From an uncultured Oscillospiraceae bacterium (GTDB lineage: Bacteria > Bacillota > Clostridia > Oscillospirales > Ruminococcaceae), in contig CAJTVI010000003.1 in assembly GCA_910579545.1 (NCBI GenBank), forward strand, positions 1 through 64,000: a stretch of DNA of 64,000 nucleotides, in the 5' to 3' direction. How positions within the stretch are numbered: position 1 is the stretch's first letter; each line of letters begins with the position of its first letter. Made by a program: the position numbers and the translations under genes. Below the pieces are notes generated by a model, which worked only from the letters and a program-made list of their open reading frames with translations, did not search any database and was not told the DNA's origin. This document shows, piece after piece, positions 16,843 to 25,613 of the stretch.

Positions 16843-16952
16843 GGGCCGAAAGACCTGCCCCCCGGCCCCGGCGGGCCGGAACCTTGCGGGATGGGCATTC
16901 CCCGGCAGCGGTTCCCTTACCCAAACAAACTGGCGCACCCGCGCGCAAAAAA

Positions 16953-16985
16953 CGGCCCCGGCTCCTGGCAGCCGGGGCCGTTTTT
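16953..16985 (+). terminator. Intrinsic terminator of the G5/3D gene
   Basis: CGGCCCCGGCT / AGCCGGGGCCG, an 11-bp stem followed by TTTTT. A-tract on the left side. Confidence 0.9.
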
Positions 16986-17280
16986 GCCGCCTTTTGGGGG
17001 ATTTGCGGGAGCTTTTTCAGGAATTGACAAGGAAACGGGCCAAAAACTGGTGAACTTTTACAAAACCCAAAACGCGAAAACCATCTTTTTTGCGATATGT
17101 GACAGAAAAACCTTGAAAAGTGCGCTCAGATTCGGTACTATAAAGATAACAGAAACCCGGAATGGCCCCGCCGGCCCAAAAACCGGCGGCCAACCGGCCG
17201 GTCCGGTGTGCCAAAAGGGCGTTCGGGGCTTCTCTTGAGTTTGATGGGGGGACGGCATATCCCCCGGGGAGGAGAAGGCT
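16986..17280. other. Intergenic control region upstream of glgB
   Basis: No coding frame seen. The region is AT-richer than average and contains a TTGACA at 17024 without a good -10, several A/T runs (17085-17095) and the glgB promoter at 17113-17141. The remaining ~140 nt would be a leader. Confidence 0.4.
17113..17141 (+). promoter_or_regulatory. Promoter of the glycogen cluster
   Basis: TTGAAA (17113-17118), 17 bp, TACTAT (17136-17141), in the only AT-rich part of the glgB upstream region. Confidence 0.55.
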
Positions 17281-19320
17281 GTGGAGAAAAAAACAAGGCA
17301 GAGAGCGGATTTCCCCGTGTATCTTTTCCGGCAGGGCTCAAACTTTGAGACGCAGCGCTTTTTGGGCGCGCACTTTACCCAGGAGAACGGCGAGGAGGGG
17401 GTCGTCTTCCGCACCTGGGCCCCCCACGCAAAGGCAGTGAGCGTGGTGGGGGATTTCAACAGCTGGGTGCCCGGCAGCCACCCCATGCACCCCTTGGAGA
17501 ACAGCGGCATCTGGGAGGCATTTATCCCGGGCATCCGGGAATATGATGTGTACAAATACTGCATCACCTCGGCGGCCGACAACCTGCTGTTCAAGGCCGA
17601 CCCCTACGCCTTCCACACCGAGACCCGCCCCTCCAACGGCAGCAAGGTCTACCGGCTGGAGGGCTACGAGTGGAAGGACGAGGCCTGGCAGAAGGCCCGC
17701 CGCGCCGCCGACGCCATCAACTCGCCCATCAATATCTACGAGCTGCATTTTGGCAGCTGGCGCACCAAGGAAGAAGGTGTGCCCTACGGCTATGGCGAAT
17801 TGGCGGACGAGCTGATCCCCTACATCCTCGAGATGGGCTATACCCACATCGAGCTGCTGCCCATCACCGAGCATCCCTTCGACGGCAGCTGGGGCTACCA
17901 GGTCACCGGGTACTTTGCCCCCACCAGCCGGTTTGGCGCCCCCAACGACTTTAAGCTGTTTGTGGACAAGTGCCACGCCGCCGGCATCGGGGTGATCATG
18001 GACTGGGTGCCCGCCCACTTCCCCAAGGACGCCTACGGCCTGTACATGTACGACGGCCAGCCCTGCTATGAGGACCCCAACCCCCGCCGGGGCGAGCACC
18101 GCGAGTGGGGAACCATGGTCTTTAACTACGGCATGCCCGAGATCCAGAGCTTTTTGATCTCGTCGGCCCTGTTCTGGCTGGAGGAATACCACATCGACGG
18201 CCTGCGGGTGGACGCCGTGGCCAGCATGCTCTACCTCGACTACAACCGCCGGGACGGCGAGTGGGAGCCCAACCGGGACGGCGGCAAGGAGAACCTGGAG
18301 GCCATCGCCTTTTTGCGCAAGCTGAACAGCGCCATCCTGGGCCGCCACCCCGAAAAGCTCATGATCGCCGAGGAATCCACCGCATGGCCGCTGGTCACCA
18401 AGCCCCCCGAGGATGGGGGCCTGGGCTTCAACTTCAAGTGGAACATGGGCTGGATGAACGACATGATCAGCTACATGAGCACCGACCCGCTCTTCAGGGC
18501 CGGCAACCACGGCAAGGTCACCTTCAGCTTCTTCTACGCCTTCAGCGAAAACTTTATGCTGCCCATCAGCCACGACGAGGTGGTGCACGGCAAGTGCAGC
18601 CTCATCAACAAGATGCCGGGCGATTATGACGCCAAGTTTGCCAACCTGCGCACCTTCTACGGCTACATGATGGCCCATCCGGGCAAAAAGCTGCTGTTTA
18701 TGGGGCAGGAGCTGGGCCAGTTCAGCGAGTGGACCGAGGAGCACCAGCTGGACTGGATGCTGCTGGACTACGAAAAGCACCGCCAGCTGCAGCGGTATGT
18801 GCGGGAGCTCAACGCCTTCTATAAAAAGCAGAGCGCCTTCTGGCAGGTGGATTACAGCTGGGAGGGCTTCCAGTGGATCGTGCCGGACGATAACCAGCAG
18901 TCGGTCATCGCCTTTTTGCGGCGGGACGCCAAGGGCCGGATGATCTTAGTGGTCTGCAACTTCAACCCGGTGCAGCGGGAGGGCTACCAGATGGGCGCGC
19001 CGCTGCCCGGCACCTATACCGAGCTGCTCTCGAGCGACGACGCGGCCTTTGGCGGGGCCGGCATCCACAACCCGCCCGCCAAAACCGAGGAGGGCCCGAT
19101 GCACGGCTTTGACCAGCATATCACCCTCACCCTGCCGCCCCTCTCCACCCTCTATTTCTCGGTGCCCGCGCCCAAAAAGCCGCGGGCGGCCAAGCCCGCG
19201 GCCGAAAAGGGGGCCGCCGCCAAAAAGGAGACGGCCAAAAAAACCGCGGCCAAGAAGCCGGCGGCCAAAAAACCGGCCGCAAAAAAGCCGGCGGCCAAAA
19301 AGCCCGCCGCCAAGGCATAA
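17281..19320 (+). CDS. glgB: 1,4-alpha-glucan branching enzyme with histone-like tail
   Basis: A 679-residue GH13 branching enzyme that introduces alpha-1,6 branches into glycogen. A CBM48-type N-terminal domain (about residues 35-125) precedes the (beta/alpha)8 barrel, with DWVPAHFP near 240, the nucleophile Asp in GLRVDAVASML near 309, the acid/base Glu in MIAEESTAWP near 362 and SHDEVVHGK near 428. GTG start with GGGGAGGAG upstream. The last ~50 residues are a Lys/Ala/Pro-rich tail with AAKKP repeats, absent from ordinary GlgB. It is the first gene of the glycogen cluster. Confidence 0.95.
   Translation: MEKKTRQRADFPVYLFRQGSNFETQRFLGAHFTQENGEEGVVFRTWAPHAKAVSVVGDFNSWVPGSHPMHPLENSGIWEAFIPGIREYDVYKYCITSAADNLLFKADPYAFHTETRPSNGSKVYRLEGYEWKDEAWQKARRAADAINSPINIYELHFGSWRTKEEGVPYGYGELADELIPYILEMGYTHIELLPITEHPFDGSWGYQVTGYFAPTSRFGAPNDFKLFVDKCHAAGIGVIMDWVPAHFPKDAYGLYMYDGQPCYEDPNPRRGEHREWGTMVFNYGMPEIQSFLISSALFWLEEYHIDGLRVDAVASMLYLDYNRRDGEWEPNRDGGKENLEAIAFLRKLNSAILGRHPEKLMIAEESTAWPLVTKPPEDGGLGFNFKWNMGWMNDMISYMSTDPLFRAGNHGKVTFSFFYAFSENFMLPISHDEVVHGKCSLINKMPGDYDAKFANLRTFYGYMMAHPGKKLLFMGQELGQFSEWTEEHQLDWMLLDYEKHRQLQRYVRELNAFYKKQSAFWQVDYSWEGFQWIVPDDNQQSVIAFLRRDAKGRMILVVCNFNPVQREGYQMGAPLPGTYTELLSSDDAAFGGAGIHNPPAKTEEGPMHGFDQHITLTLPPLSTLYFSVPAPKKPRAAKPAAEKGAAAKKETAKKTAAKKPAAKKPAAKKPAAKKPAAKA
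19170..19317 (+). repeat. AAKKP-repeat tail of GlgB
   Basis: Direct repeats encoding (P)AAKKPAAKK units. Arms such as AAGCCGGCGGCCAAAAA recur. The strongly basic, Ala/Pro-rich product resembles tails of bacterial histone H1-like and AlgP-type proteins. Repeat number is likely to vary between strains. Confidence 0.8.
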
Positions 19321-19409
19321 AAGGCCGCACGATCACCATAGTATAACCGGCAGGGGGCGCAGCGCCAATGATGCCCTGCGCCCGCCGCCGATAAAGGGGA
19401 GAAATAAGC

Positions 19410-20624
19410 ATGAAAGAATGTATCGCAATGCTGCTGGCAGGCGGCCAGGGATCGCGCCTTTACGCCCTGACCCAACGGCTGGCAAAACCCGCCGTGCCCT
19501 TTGGGGGCAAATACCGCATCATCGACTTCCCGCTCTCCAACTGTGTCAACTCGGGCATCGACACGGTGGGCATCCTTACCCAGTACCAGCCGCTGGTGCT
19601 CAACGAGTACATCGGCAACGGCCAGCCCTGGGACCTCGACCGCCTGTACGGCGGCGTACATGTGCTGCCCCCCTACCAGAAGGCCAGCGGGTCGGACTGG
19701 TATAAGGGCACGGCCAACGCCATCTACCAGAACATCAACTTCATCGAGCGGTACCAGCCCGGCTATGTGGTGATCCTCTCGGGCGACCACATCTACAAGA
19801 TGGACTACAGCAAGATGCTGGACTTCCACAAGGCCAAAGGGGCCGACTGCACCATCGCCGTGATGGAGGTGCCCTGGGAGGAGGCCAGCCGCTTTGGCAT
19901 CATGACCGCCAACGAGGAGGGCATCATCACCAACTTTGCCGAAAAGCCCAAGCAGCCCGAGAGCAATCTGGCCTCGATGGGCATCTACATCTTTACCTGG
20001 GAGAAGCTGCGCAAATTCCTCACCGAGGACGAGGCCGACCCGAGCTCCGACAACGACTTTGGCAAAAACATCATCCCCAACATGCTCAAGGGCGGCGAGA
20101 AGATGGTGGCCTACCCGTTTGAGGGCTACTGGAAGGACGTGGGCACCATCGACAGCCTCTGGGAGGCCAACATGGACCTGCTCAACCCCAACGTGCCGCT
20201 GGACGTGTGGGACGACGCCTGGAAGATCTACAGCCGCAACAGCGGCATGCCCGGCCACCACATCAGCGCCGCGGCCGAGATCGACAACTCGATGATCACC
20301 GAGGGCTGCCGTGTCGATGGCAAGATCACCCAGAGCGTGCTCTTTGCCGGCGTGACCGTGGGCGAGGGCGCGGTGGTGGAGGACTCGATCCTCATGCCCG
20401 GCGCCACGGTGGAGCCCGGCGCGTCGGTCAAGTATTCGATCATTGCCGAAAACGTGCGGGTCTCGGCCGGCGCGGTGGTGGGCGAGCGCCCCGAAGAGAT
20501 GGACGACCTCGACAAATGGGGGGTCGCCGTGGTGGGCGAGGGCATCACGATCGGCAAAAACGCCAAGGTGGGCCCCAAGGCCATGGTGGTCAAAGACGTA
20601 AAGGAAGGTGAGGAACAATGGTAA
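19410..20624 (+). CDS. glgC: Glucose-1-phosphate adenylyltransferase, catalytic subunit
   Basis: A 404-residue enzyme making ADP-glucose, the committed step of glycogen synthesis. The N-terminal nucleotidyltransferase site AGGQGSRL is followed by KPAVPFGGKYRIIDFPLSN, the catalytic ILSGDHIYKMDY near 125, and FAEKPKQPE. A left-handed beta-helix of hexapeptide repeats fills the C-terminal third. Length is typical of Firmicute GlgC. An AAAGGGGAG site precedes the ATG. The stop overlaps the start of glgD, implying translational coupling. Confidence 0.96.
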   Translation: MKECIAMLLAGGQGSRLYALTQRLAKPAVPFGGKYRIIDFPLSNCVNSGIDTVGILTQYQPLVLNEYIGNGQPWDLDRLYGGVHVLPPYQKASGSDWYKGTANAIYQNINFIERYQPGYVVILSGDHIYKMDYSKMLDFHKAKGADCTIAVMEVPWEEASRFGIMTANEEGIITNFAEKPKQPESNLASMGIYIFTWEKLRKFLTEDEADPSSDNDFGKNIIPNMLKGGEKMVAYPFEGYWKDVGTIDSLWEANMDLLNPNVPLDVWDDAWKIYSRNSGMPGHHISAAAEIDNSMITEGCRVDGKITQSVLFAGVTVGEGAVVEDSILMPGATVEPGASVKYSIIAENVRVSAGAVVGERPEEMDDLDKWGVAVVGEGITIGKNAKVGPKAMVVKDVKEGEEQW

Positions 20625-21742
20625 ACACCAATACCAGCGCGCTGGGGATCATCTTCCCCAACTCTTACGACGACCTCGTACCCGAGATGGTCACCGAGCG
20701 GACAATGGCCTCCATCCCCTTTGGCGGGCGGTACCGCATGGTGGACTTTATGCTCTCCAGCATGGCCAACTGCGGCATCGACAATGTGACCATCGTGGTC
20801 AAGCGCAACTACCACAGCCTGATGGACCATCTGGGCAGCGGCCGCGAGTGGGATCTCACCCGCAAGCGGGGCGGCCTCAACATGGTGCCCCCCTATGCAG
20901 AGGCGGGGGTCAAGATGTACGCCGGCCGCATCGAGGCGCTGGCCAGCGTGGTGGATTACTTAGAGGACCAGCGCGAAAAATATGTGGTGATGTGCGACGC
21001 CAACATCGCCGTCAACTTTGACTTCAACGCCCTCATTGAGGCCCATGTCAAGAGCGGGGCGGATGTTACCATGGTCTACCAGCGCTCCGAGATCCCCGAG
21101 GGCGCCAAGGGCGACAACTACACCATCAAGGTGCGGGACGGCCGGGTCACCGAGCTGCTCAGCAACGATTTCCGCCCCGGCGTACAGAACCTCTCGATGA
21201 ACATCTATGTGATGGAGCGAGAGGCCCTGATCCAGATGGTGCGGGACGCCAGCGTGCGCGGCCTTGTCTACTTTGAGCGGGACCTGCTGGCCCGCAACCT
21301 GGAGCTGCTGCATGTGCAGGGCTTTGAGCACACCGGCTATGTGGCCCGCATCTCGGACCGGCGCACCTATTTTGAGGAGAACATGCGCCTTTTGGATCCG
21401 GCCAACCTCGACGCCCTGTTTGGGCAGGGCGGCCCCATCTACACCAAGGTGCGGGACGACGCCCCCACCCGCTACGCCATGGACTGCAAGGTCAAAAACG
21501 CCATGGTGGCCGACGGCTGCATCATCGAGGGCGAGGTGGAAAACAGCGTGCTCTTCCGCGGGGTGCGGATCAAAAAGGGCGCCAAGGTCAAAAACTGCGT
21601 GCTGATGCAGGATACCGTGGTGGAGGCCGACGCCGAGGTGGAGTATGTGGTCACCGACAAGAACGTCGAGATCACCGCCGGCAAAAAGCTCTCCGGCACC
21701 GACACCTTCCCGGTCTACGTCAAAAAAGGCCATACGGTATAA
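20618..21742 (+). CDS. glgD: GlgD, non-catalytic paralogue of ADP-glucose pyrophosphorylase
   Basis: A 374-residue GlgC paralogue. It keeps the fold (IPFGGRYRMVDFMLS near residue 30, hexapeptide-repeat C-terminus) but lacks the AGGxGxRL nucleotide-binding loop, reading GIIFPNSYDD instead. This is the mark of GlgD, which forms hetero-oligomers with GlgC and tunes its activity. The ATG overlaps the glgC stop by 7 bp. The longer acidic/basic mid-part is normal for the family. Confidence 0.93.
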   Translation: MVNTNTSALGIIFPNSYDDLVPEMVTERTMASIPFGGRYRMVDFMLSSMANCGIDNVTIVVKRNYHSLMDHLGSGREWDLTRKRGGLNMVPPYAEAGVKMYAGRIEALASVVDYLEDQREKYVVMCDANIAVNFDFNALIEAHVKSGADVTMVYQRSEIPEGAKGDNYTIKVRDGRVTELLSNDFRPGVQNLSMNIYVMEREALIQMVRDASVRGLVYFERDLLARNLELLHVQGFEHTGYVARISDRRTYFEENMRLLDPANLDALFGQGGPIYTKVRDDAPTRYAMDCKVKNAMVADGCIIEGEVENSVLFRGVRIKKGAKVKNCVLMQDTVVEADAEVEYVVTDKNVEITAGKKLSGTDTFPVYVKKGHTV

Positions 21743-21847
21743 CGGAAAATTGCCCCGCAGCCGCGCCCCCTGTGTGTTCTGGCAGGCGCGGCCCCCACGG
21801 GCAGTTTGACGGCGGCGCCGCCCTCTCCCCGGCAGCGCCGGTCCGCC

Positions 21848-21880
21848 GGGGCGGGAGCTATGCCGGCTCCCGCCCCCTTT
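21848..21880 (+). terminator. Attenuator-like hairpin between glgD and glgA
   Basis: GGGGCGGGAGC / GCTCCCGCCCC 11-bp stem with a 7-nt loop, followed by CTTTCTT. The T-run is weak, so it may only reduce read-through into glgA. The 240-bp gap has no coding frame. Confidence 0.5.
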
Positions 21881-21980
21881 CTTCAACAGGCAGGGGCGGG
21901 GAGGGCCGCCCCATGCCGCGGCCCTCTGGCCCTCTCCCCCCTGCGTGCGGGACGGGGCCACAAAAAGGAGGAATTGCAAG

Positions 21981-23399
21981 ATGAACATTTTATTCTGTGC
22001 CAGTGAGGGCAACCCCTTTGCCGCGTCCGGCGGCCTTGGCGATGTGGCGGGCAGCCTGCCCAAGGCGCTGGTGGAGGCCGGGGTCGACTGCCGGGTGGTC
22101 CTGCCGCTCTACAGCACCATGAAATTCCGGGACGAGCTTACCTACATCACCAACTTCAGCGTGCCGGTGGGCTGGCGCAGCCAATACTGCGGGCTGTTCA
22201 GCTGCCAGCGGGACGGCGTGACCTTCTATTTTTTGGACAACGAGTACTACTTTAAGCGGGGCAGTCTCTATGGCTTTTACGACGACGGCGAGCGGTATGC
22301 CTTCTTCAGCCGCGCCTGCCTCGAGATGCTCTTTTACACCGATTTTACCCCCGACGTCATCAACTGCAACGACTGGCAGACCGCCCTTGTGCCGGTCTAC
22401 CTGAACCTCTATTACCGCCATCTGGACAAGTTCTCCCGCATCAAAACCGTCTTTACCATCCACAACATCCAGTACCAGGGCAAGTACGGCCTGGACATTT
22501 TGGAGGACACCTGCGGCATCGGCCGGCGGGATGCCCATGTGGTGGAGTACGACGGCTGCGCCAACTTTATGAAGGGCGCCATCGAATGCTGCGACCGGGT
22601 CAGCACCGTGAGCCCCACCTATGCGGGCGAGATCCTGGACCCCTGGTTCAGCCATGGGCTGGACGGCCTTCTGCGGCAAAAGCAGTATAAGCTGTGCGGC
22701 ATCCTCAACGGCATCGACACGGTCAGCTACGACCCCGCCACCGACCCGGACATCGCCGCCCACTACGACGCCTCCAACTTTGCCGCCGGCAAGGCGGCCT
22801 GCAAGCAGGCCCTCTGCGAGCAGTTCGGCCTCCAGCCGGACGGCAGCCCCATCATCGCCATGGTCACCCGGCTGGTGGGCCATAAAGGGGTGGACCTGGT
22901 CAAGAGCGTGGCGCAGGGCCTGCTGGACCTGGGCCAGCAGCTGGTGATCCTGGGCAACGGCGAGTACGCCTACGAGGCCTTCTTCTCCGACCTTGCGGCC
23001 CGGCATCCCGGCCGGGTGGGAGTGTACATCGGGTTTGTGCCGCCGCTGGCCCGCAAAATTTACGCCGGCGCCGACCTCTTCCTGATGCCCTCCAAGAGCG
23101 AGCCCTGCGGCCTTGCGCAGATGGTGGCCTGCCGCTACGGCACCATCCCCATCGTGCGGGAGACCGGCGGCCTGCGGGATTCCATCCAGGATTCCGGCGG
23201 CGGCGAGGGCAACGGCTTTACCTTCAGCCAGTACAGCGCCCACGACCTCTACGAGGCCTGCCGCCGCGCCAACGAGGGCTACTGGCAAAAGGAGGGCTGG
23301 CCGGTTCTGGTGGAGCGGGCCATGCACTGCGATTTCAGCTGGGGCGCTTCGGCCCAGCGCTATAAAGAAATGTACGAGCAGGTGTGCAGCCTCTGGTAA
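21981..23399 (+). CDS. glgA: Glycogen synthase (ADP-glucose dependent)
   Basis: A 472-residue GT5 glucosyltransferase that elongates glycogen from ADP-glucose. The N-terminal loop reads PFAASGGLGDV, where the classic enzyme has KTGGLGDV; Ala replaces the Lys, a variant I recall from other clostridial GlgA proteins. The C-terminal domain has the SKSEPCGLAQMVACRYGTIPIV nucleotide-binding region near residue 375 and a TGGLRDS motif. The ATG at 21981 with AAAGGAGG is chosen over a longer frame. Last gene of the cluster. Confidence 0.95.
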   Translation: MNILFCASEGNPFAASGGLGDVAGSLPKALVEAGVDCRVVLPLYSTMKFRDELTYITNFSVPVGWRSQYCGLFSCQRDGVTFYFLDNEYYFKRGSLYGFYDDGERYAFFSRACLEMLFYTDFTPDVINCNDWQTALVPVYLNLYYRHLDKFSRIKTVFTIHNIQYQGKYGLDILEDTCGIGRRDAHVVEYDGCANFMKGAIECCDRVSTVSPTYAGEILDPWFSHGLDGLLRQKQYKLCGILNGIDTVSYDPATDPDIAAHYDASNFAAGKAACKQALCEQFGLQPDGSPIIAMVTRLVGHKGVDLVKSVAQGLLDLGQQLVILGNGEYAYEAFFSDLAARHPGRVGVYIGFVPPLARKIYAGADLFLMPSKSEPCGLAQMVACRYGTIPIVRETGGLRDSIQDSGGGEGNGFTFSQYSAHDLYEACRRANEGYWQKEGWPVLVERAMHCDFSWGASAQRYKEMYEQVCSLW

Positions 23400-23537
23400 A
23401 TCAGGGCTGCGCCCGGGCGGCCCGGCTTTTTGCCGGGCCGCTTTCCGCCGTCGGCCGCCGGTGCCGGCCGCCTTTCCGCGGGGCGGCGGCCGGGATACGC
23501 GCTGTTTTAAGGCGGCTAAAAAAGGAGTACGCGACCC

Positions 23538-23990
23538 ATGAAAGCAAAACACCGTTTGGCCGCCGGGCTGCTCTGCCTGGTGCTGGCCGCCGGGCTGGCC
23601 CTGCCGGCCTGCGCCCACCCCCGCGACGAAAACCACCGCAGCCGCTGCAGGGACGCCGGCGACCCCTCCGCCGGGCCCTGCCCCTATGGCGACTGCGTCT
23701 TTGAGGGCCCGCACCGGCATGGCGGCACCCCCTACTGCGGGCACAGCGCCGCGGGCGGCGCGGATGAGGCCTGCCCCTATGGGGGCTGCGCGCTCGAGGG
23801 CTGGCACCTGCATGACGGCGCGCCCTACTGCGGCCCCGGCGCTGCGGGCACTGCACCCGAGGCCTGCCCTTACGGGGGCTGCCCCTATGGCGGCTGGCAT
23901 CTGCATGGCGAAGCCCCCTGCGGCGCGCCGCAGCAGACGCCCGCCCCCCGCGGCGGCCACCATGGCGGCCATCACGGCGGCCACTGCTGA
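23538..23990 (+). CDS. Secreted Cys/His/Gly repeat protein, putative metal binder
   Basis: A 150-residue protein that I do not recognise. A signal peptide (residues 1-26, ending LPACA) allows either signal peptidase I cleavage after ACA or, less likely, lipidation at the Cys. The mature part has three repeats of the form CPYGxC-x3-GxHxHxGxPYCG, starting near residues 54, 83 and 111, and ends in a GGHHGGHHGGHC tail. Dense Cys, His and Gly suggest zinc, copper or nickel binding, or a disulfide-knotted wall protein. AAAGGAG precedes the ATG. The gene follows glgA but is probably not part of glycogen metabolism. Function unknown. Confidence 0.7.
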   Translation: MKAKHRLAAGLLCLVLAAGLALPACAHPRDENHRSRCRDAGDPSAGPCPYGDCVFEGPHRHGGTPYCGHSAAGGADEACPYGGCALEGWHLHDGAPYCGPGAAGTAPEACPYGGCPYGGWHLHGEAPCGAPQQTPAPRGGHHGGHHGGHC

Positions 23991-24031
23991 CACGAGCGGG
24001 GTCGGCACGGCAGCAGGAACCGGATACGCAA

Positions 24032-24078
24032 AAAACAACTGCCGCAAAGCGGGATTTTCGCTTTGCGGCAGTTGTTTT
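24032..24078. terminator. Bidirectional terminator
   Basis: A 20-bp stem (AAAACAACTGCCGCAAAGCG and its complement) with a 7-nt loop, with A-tract on one side and T-tract on the other, between two converging genes. Confidence 0.92.
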
Positions 24079-24127
24079 GCGTCAAGGGGCAGGAGCGCCC
24101 CGAAAAATATGCGCTGCGCTGATGGCG

Positions 24128-24757
24128 CTATTCCTCCCCCGCCCGGGCCAGGTGCGCGCTCACCCGCTGGATCAGCATCTCCAGCGCCACCTGGTTTTTG
24201 CCCCCCTGGGGGATGATCAGGTCGGCCTTGCGCTTGCTGGGCTCCACAAACTGCTCGTGCATCGGCTTTACGGTGGTCAGGTACTGGCTCACCACGCTGT
24301 CCAGGGTGCGGCCCCGCTTTTTGACGTCCCGGATGATCCGGCGCAGGATGCGCACGTCGGCGTCAGCGTCCACAAACACCTTGATGTCCATCTCGCTGCA
24401 CAGCTCGGGGCTGCAAAAGATCAGGATGCCCTCCACCAAGATCACCGGCGCGGGCCGCAGGGTCACGGTCTCCTTGGCGCGGTTGTGCTGGGTGTAGTCG
24501 TAGGTGGGGCACTGGACGGCCTGTCCATTTTTAAGCTGCTTCAGGTGCTCCACCATCAGGTCGGTGTCAAAGGCGTCCGGGTGATCGTAGTTTAAAAGGC
24601 AGCGCTCCTCGTAGGGCATCTCGTCGTGCCGCTTATAGTAGCTGTCGTGGTTCAGCACGGTCACCTCGTGCTCGCCAAACTGCTCCCGCAGCCGCCGGGC
24701 CAGGGTGGTCTTGCCGCTGCCGGTGCCCCCCGCGACCCCGATCACGATCGTATTCAC
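24128..24757 (-). CDS. udk: Uridine kinase
   Basis: A 209-residue P-loop kinase that phosphorylates uridine and cytidine for pyrimidine salvage. Walker A is GGTGSGKTT at residues ~10-18; NHDSYYKRHDEMP, YDHPDAFDTDL and a DIKVFVDADADVRILRRI block are typical of Udk. The start is a GTG at 24757 after AAAGGAGG. Length is usual. It precedes no obvious operon partner; comEB, also nucleotide metabolism, lies 160 bp upstream on the same strand. Confidence 0.95.
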   Translation of the reverse strand: MNTIVIGVAGGTGSGKTTLARRLREQFGEHEVTVLNHDSYYKRHDEMPYEERCLLNYDHPDAFDTDLMVEHLKQLKNGQAVQCPTYDYTQHNRAKETVTLRPAPVILVEGILIFCSPELCSEMDIKVFVDADADVRILRRIIRDVKKRGRTLDSVVSQYLTTVKPMHEQFVEPSKRKADLIIPQGGKNQVALEMLIQRVSAHLARAGEE

Positions 24758-24915
24758 AGGCTGTTCCCCTCCTTTAAAAACGATGGTTTTCCCCGCAAAA
24801 GCGGGTGTTCTGCGCCTTTTTTGCCCGCCGGTTTTGCGCGGCAGCTTTTTGTTCTGCGGCCTGCGCGGCGCAAAGCCGGGATCGCCGCACCGCGCGGCGA
24901 TGCGCCGCGCCTTTT

Positions 24916-25395
24916 TTACAGCCCCAGCGAGAGTTCCCGCCCGGTGGGCTGGTAGGGCTCAAACGCCACCCCCGCCGTGCGCAGCAGCCGCCGGCTGGCG
25001 ATGCTGATGGGGGTGTCGTGGTACTTGTCCGAGAGATAGATGATTTTGGAGATGCCGCTCTGGATGATGGCCTTGGCGCACTCGTTGCAGGGGAAAAGGG
25101 TCACATACACCCGCGCCCCCTTGAGGCTGCCGTGGGCGTTGTTCAGGATGGCGTTGAGTTCGGCGTGGCAGACGTACATGTATTTGGTATCCAGCGGGTC
25201 GCCCTCCCGGTCCCAGGGCATCTCGTCATCACTGCAGCCGATGGGCATGCCGTTGTAGCCCAGCGAGAGGATCTTGTTTTCGGGGCTCACGATGCAGGCC
25301 CCCACCTGGCTGCTGGGGTCCTTGCTGCGCAGGGCGGTCAACAGGGCAATGCCCATAAAATATTCGTCCCAATGCAGATAATCCTGGCGTTTCAT
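24916..25395 (-). CDS. comEB: dCMP deaminase (ComEB family)
   Basis: A 159-residue zinc-dependent deoxycytidylate deaminase supplying dUMP for thymidylate synthesis. The zinc/proton-shuttle motif CHAELNAI lies near residue 76 and PCNEC near 102. The extra N-terminal zinc or allosteric elements of the ComEB group are suggested by the CSDDEMPWDREGDP insert. ATG at 25395 with GGAGGCAG upstream. Family length is ordinary. Confidence 0.93.
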   Translation of the reverse strand: MKRQDYLHWDEYFMGIALLTALRSKDPSSQVGACIVSPENKILSLGYNGMPIGCSDDEMPWDREGDPLDTKYMYVCHAELNAILNNAHGSLKGARVYVTLFPCNECAKAIIQSGISKIIYLSDKYHDTPISIASRRLLRTAGVAFEPYQPTGRELSLGL

Positions 25396-25466
25396 CCGCT
25401 GCCTCCTTTTTGCGCGTTTTCCGCCGCGGCCGCGCTGCCTTTTTATAGCCGCCGCGCCTTTGCTCC

Positions 25467-25496
25467 ATTATACAACAACACCCCGCGCGGTTTCCA
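25467..25496 (-). promoter_or_regulatory. Promoter of comEB
   Basis: On the minus strand TGGAAA (25491-25496), 18 bp, TATAAT (25467-25472). It overlaps a hairpin (about 25481-25507) followed on the plus strand by T-runs. Confidence 0.5.
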
Positions 25497-25613
25497 CCGT
25501 CGCGGGGCGCTTTTTTGGTTTTTTTCTCAATTTGTGCCGCTTTGGCGGGGCCGGCCGCCGCCTTTTGTTTTTGGCCGGCGGGCCGCCGGCCTTCGGCGCT
25601 GGCGGCGCTGTGC

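Noticed and set aside
15601..16938. 445-codon minus-strand frame
   Set aside because: Antisense to the G5/3D gene, with no ribosome site or recognisable domain.
21990..24047. 685-codon minus-strand frame
   Set aside because: Antisense to glgA and the His/Cys repeat gene; composition is typical of a GC-rich shadow frame.
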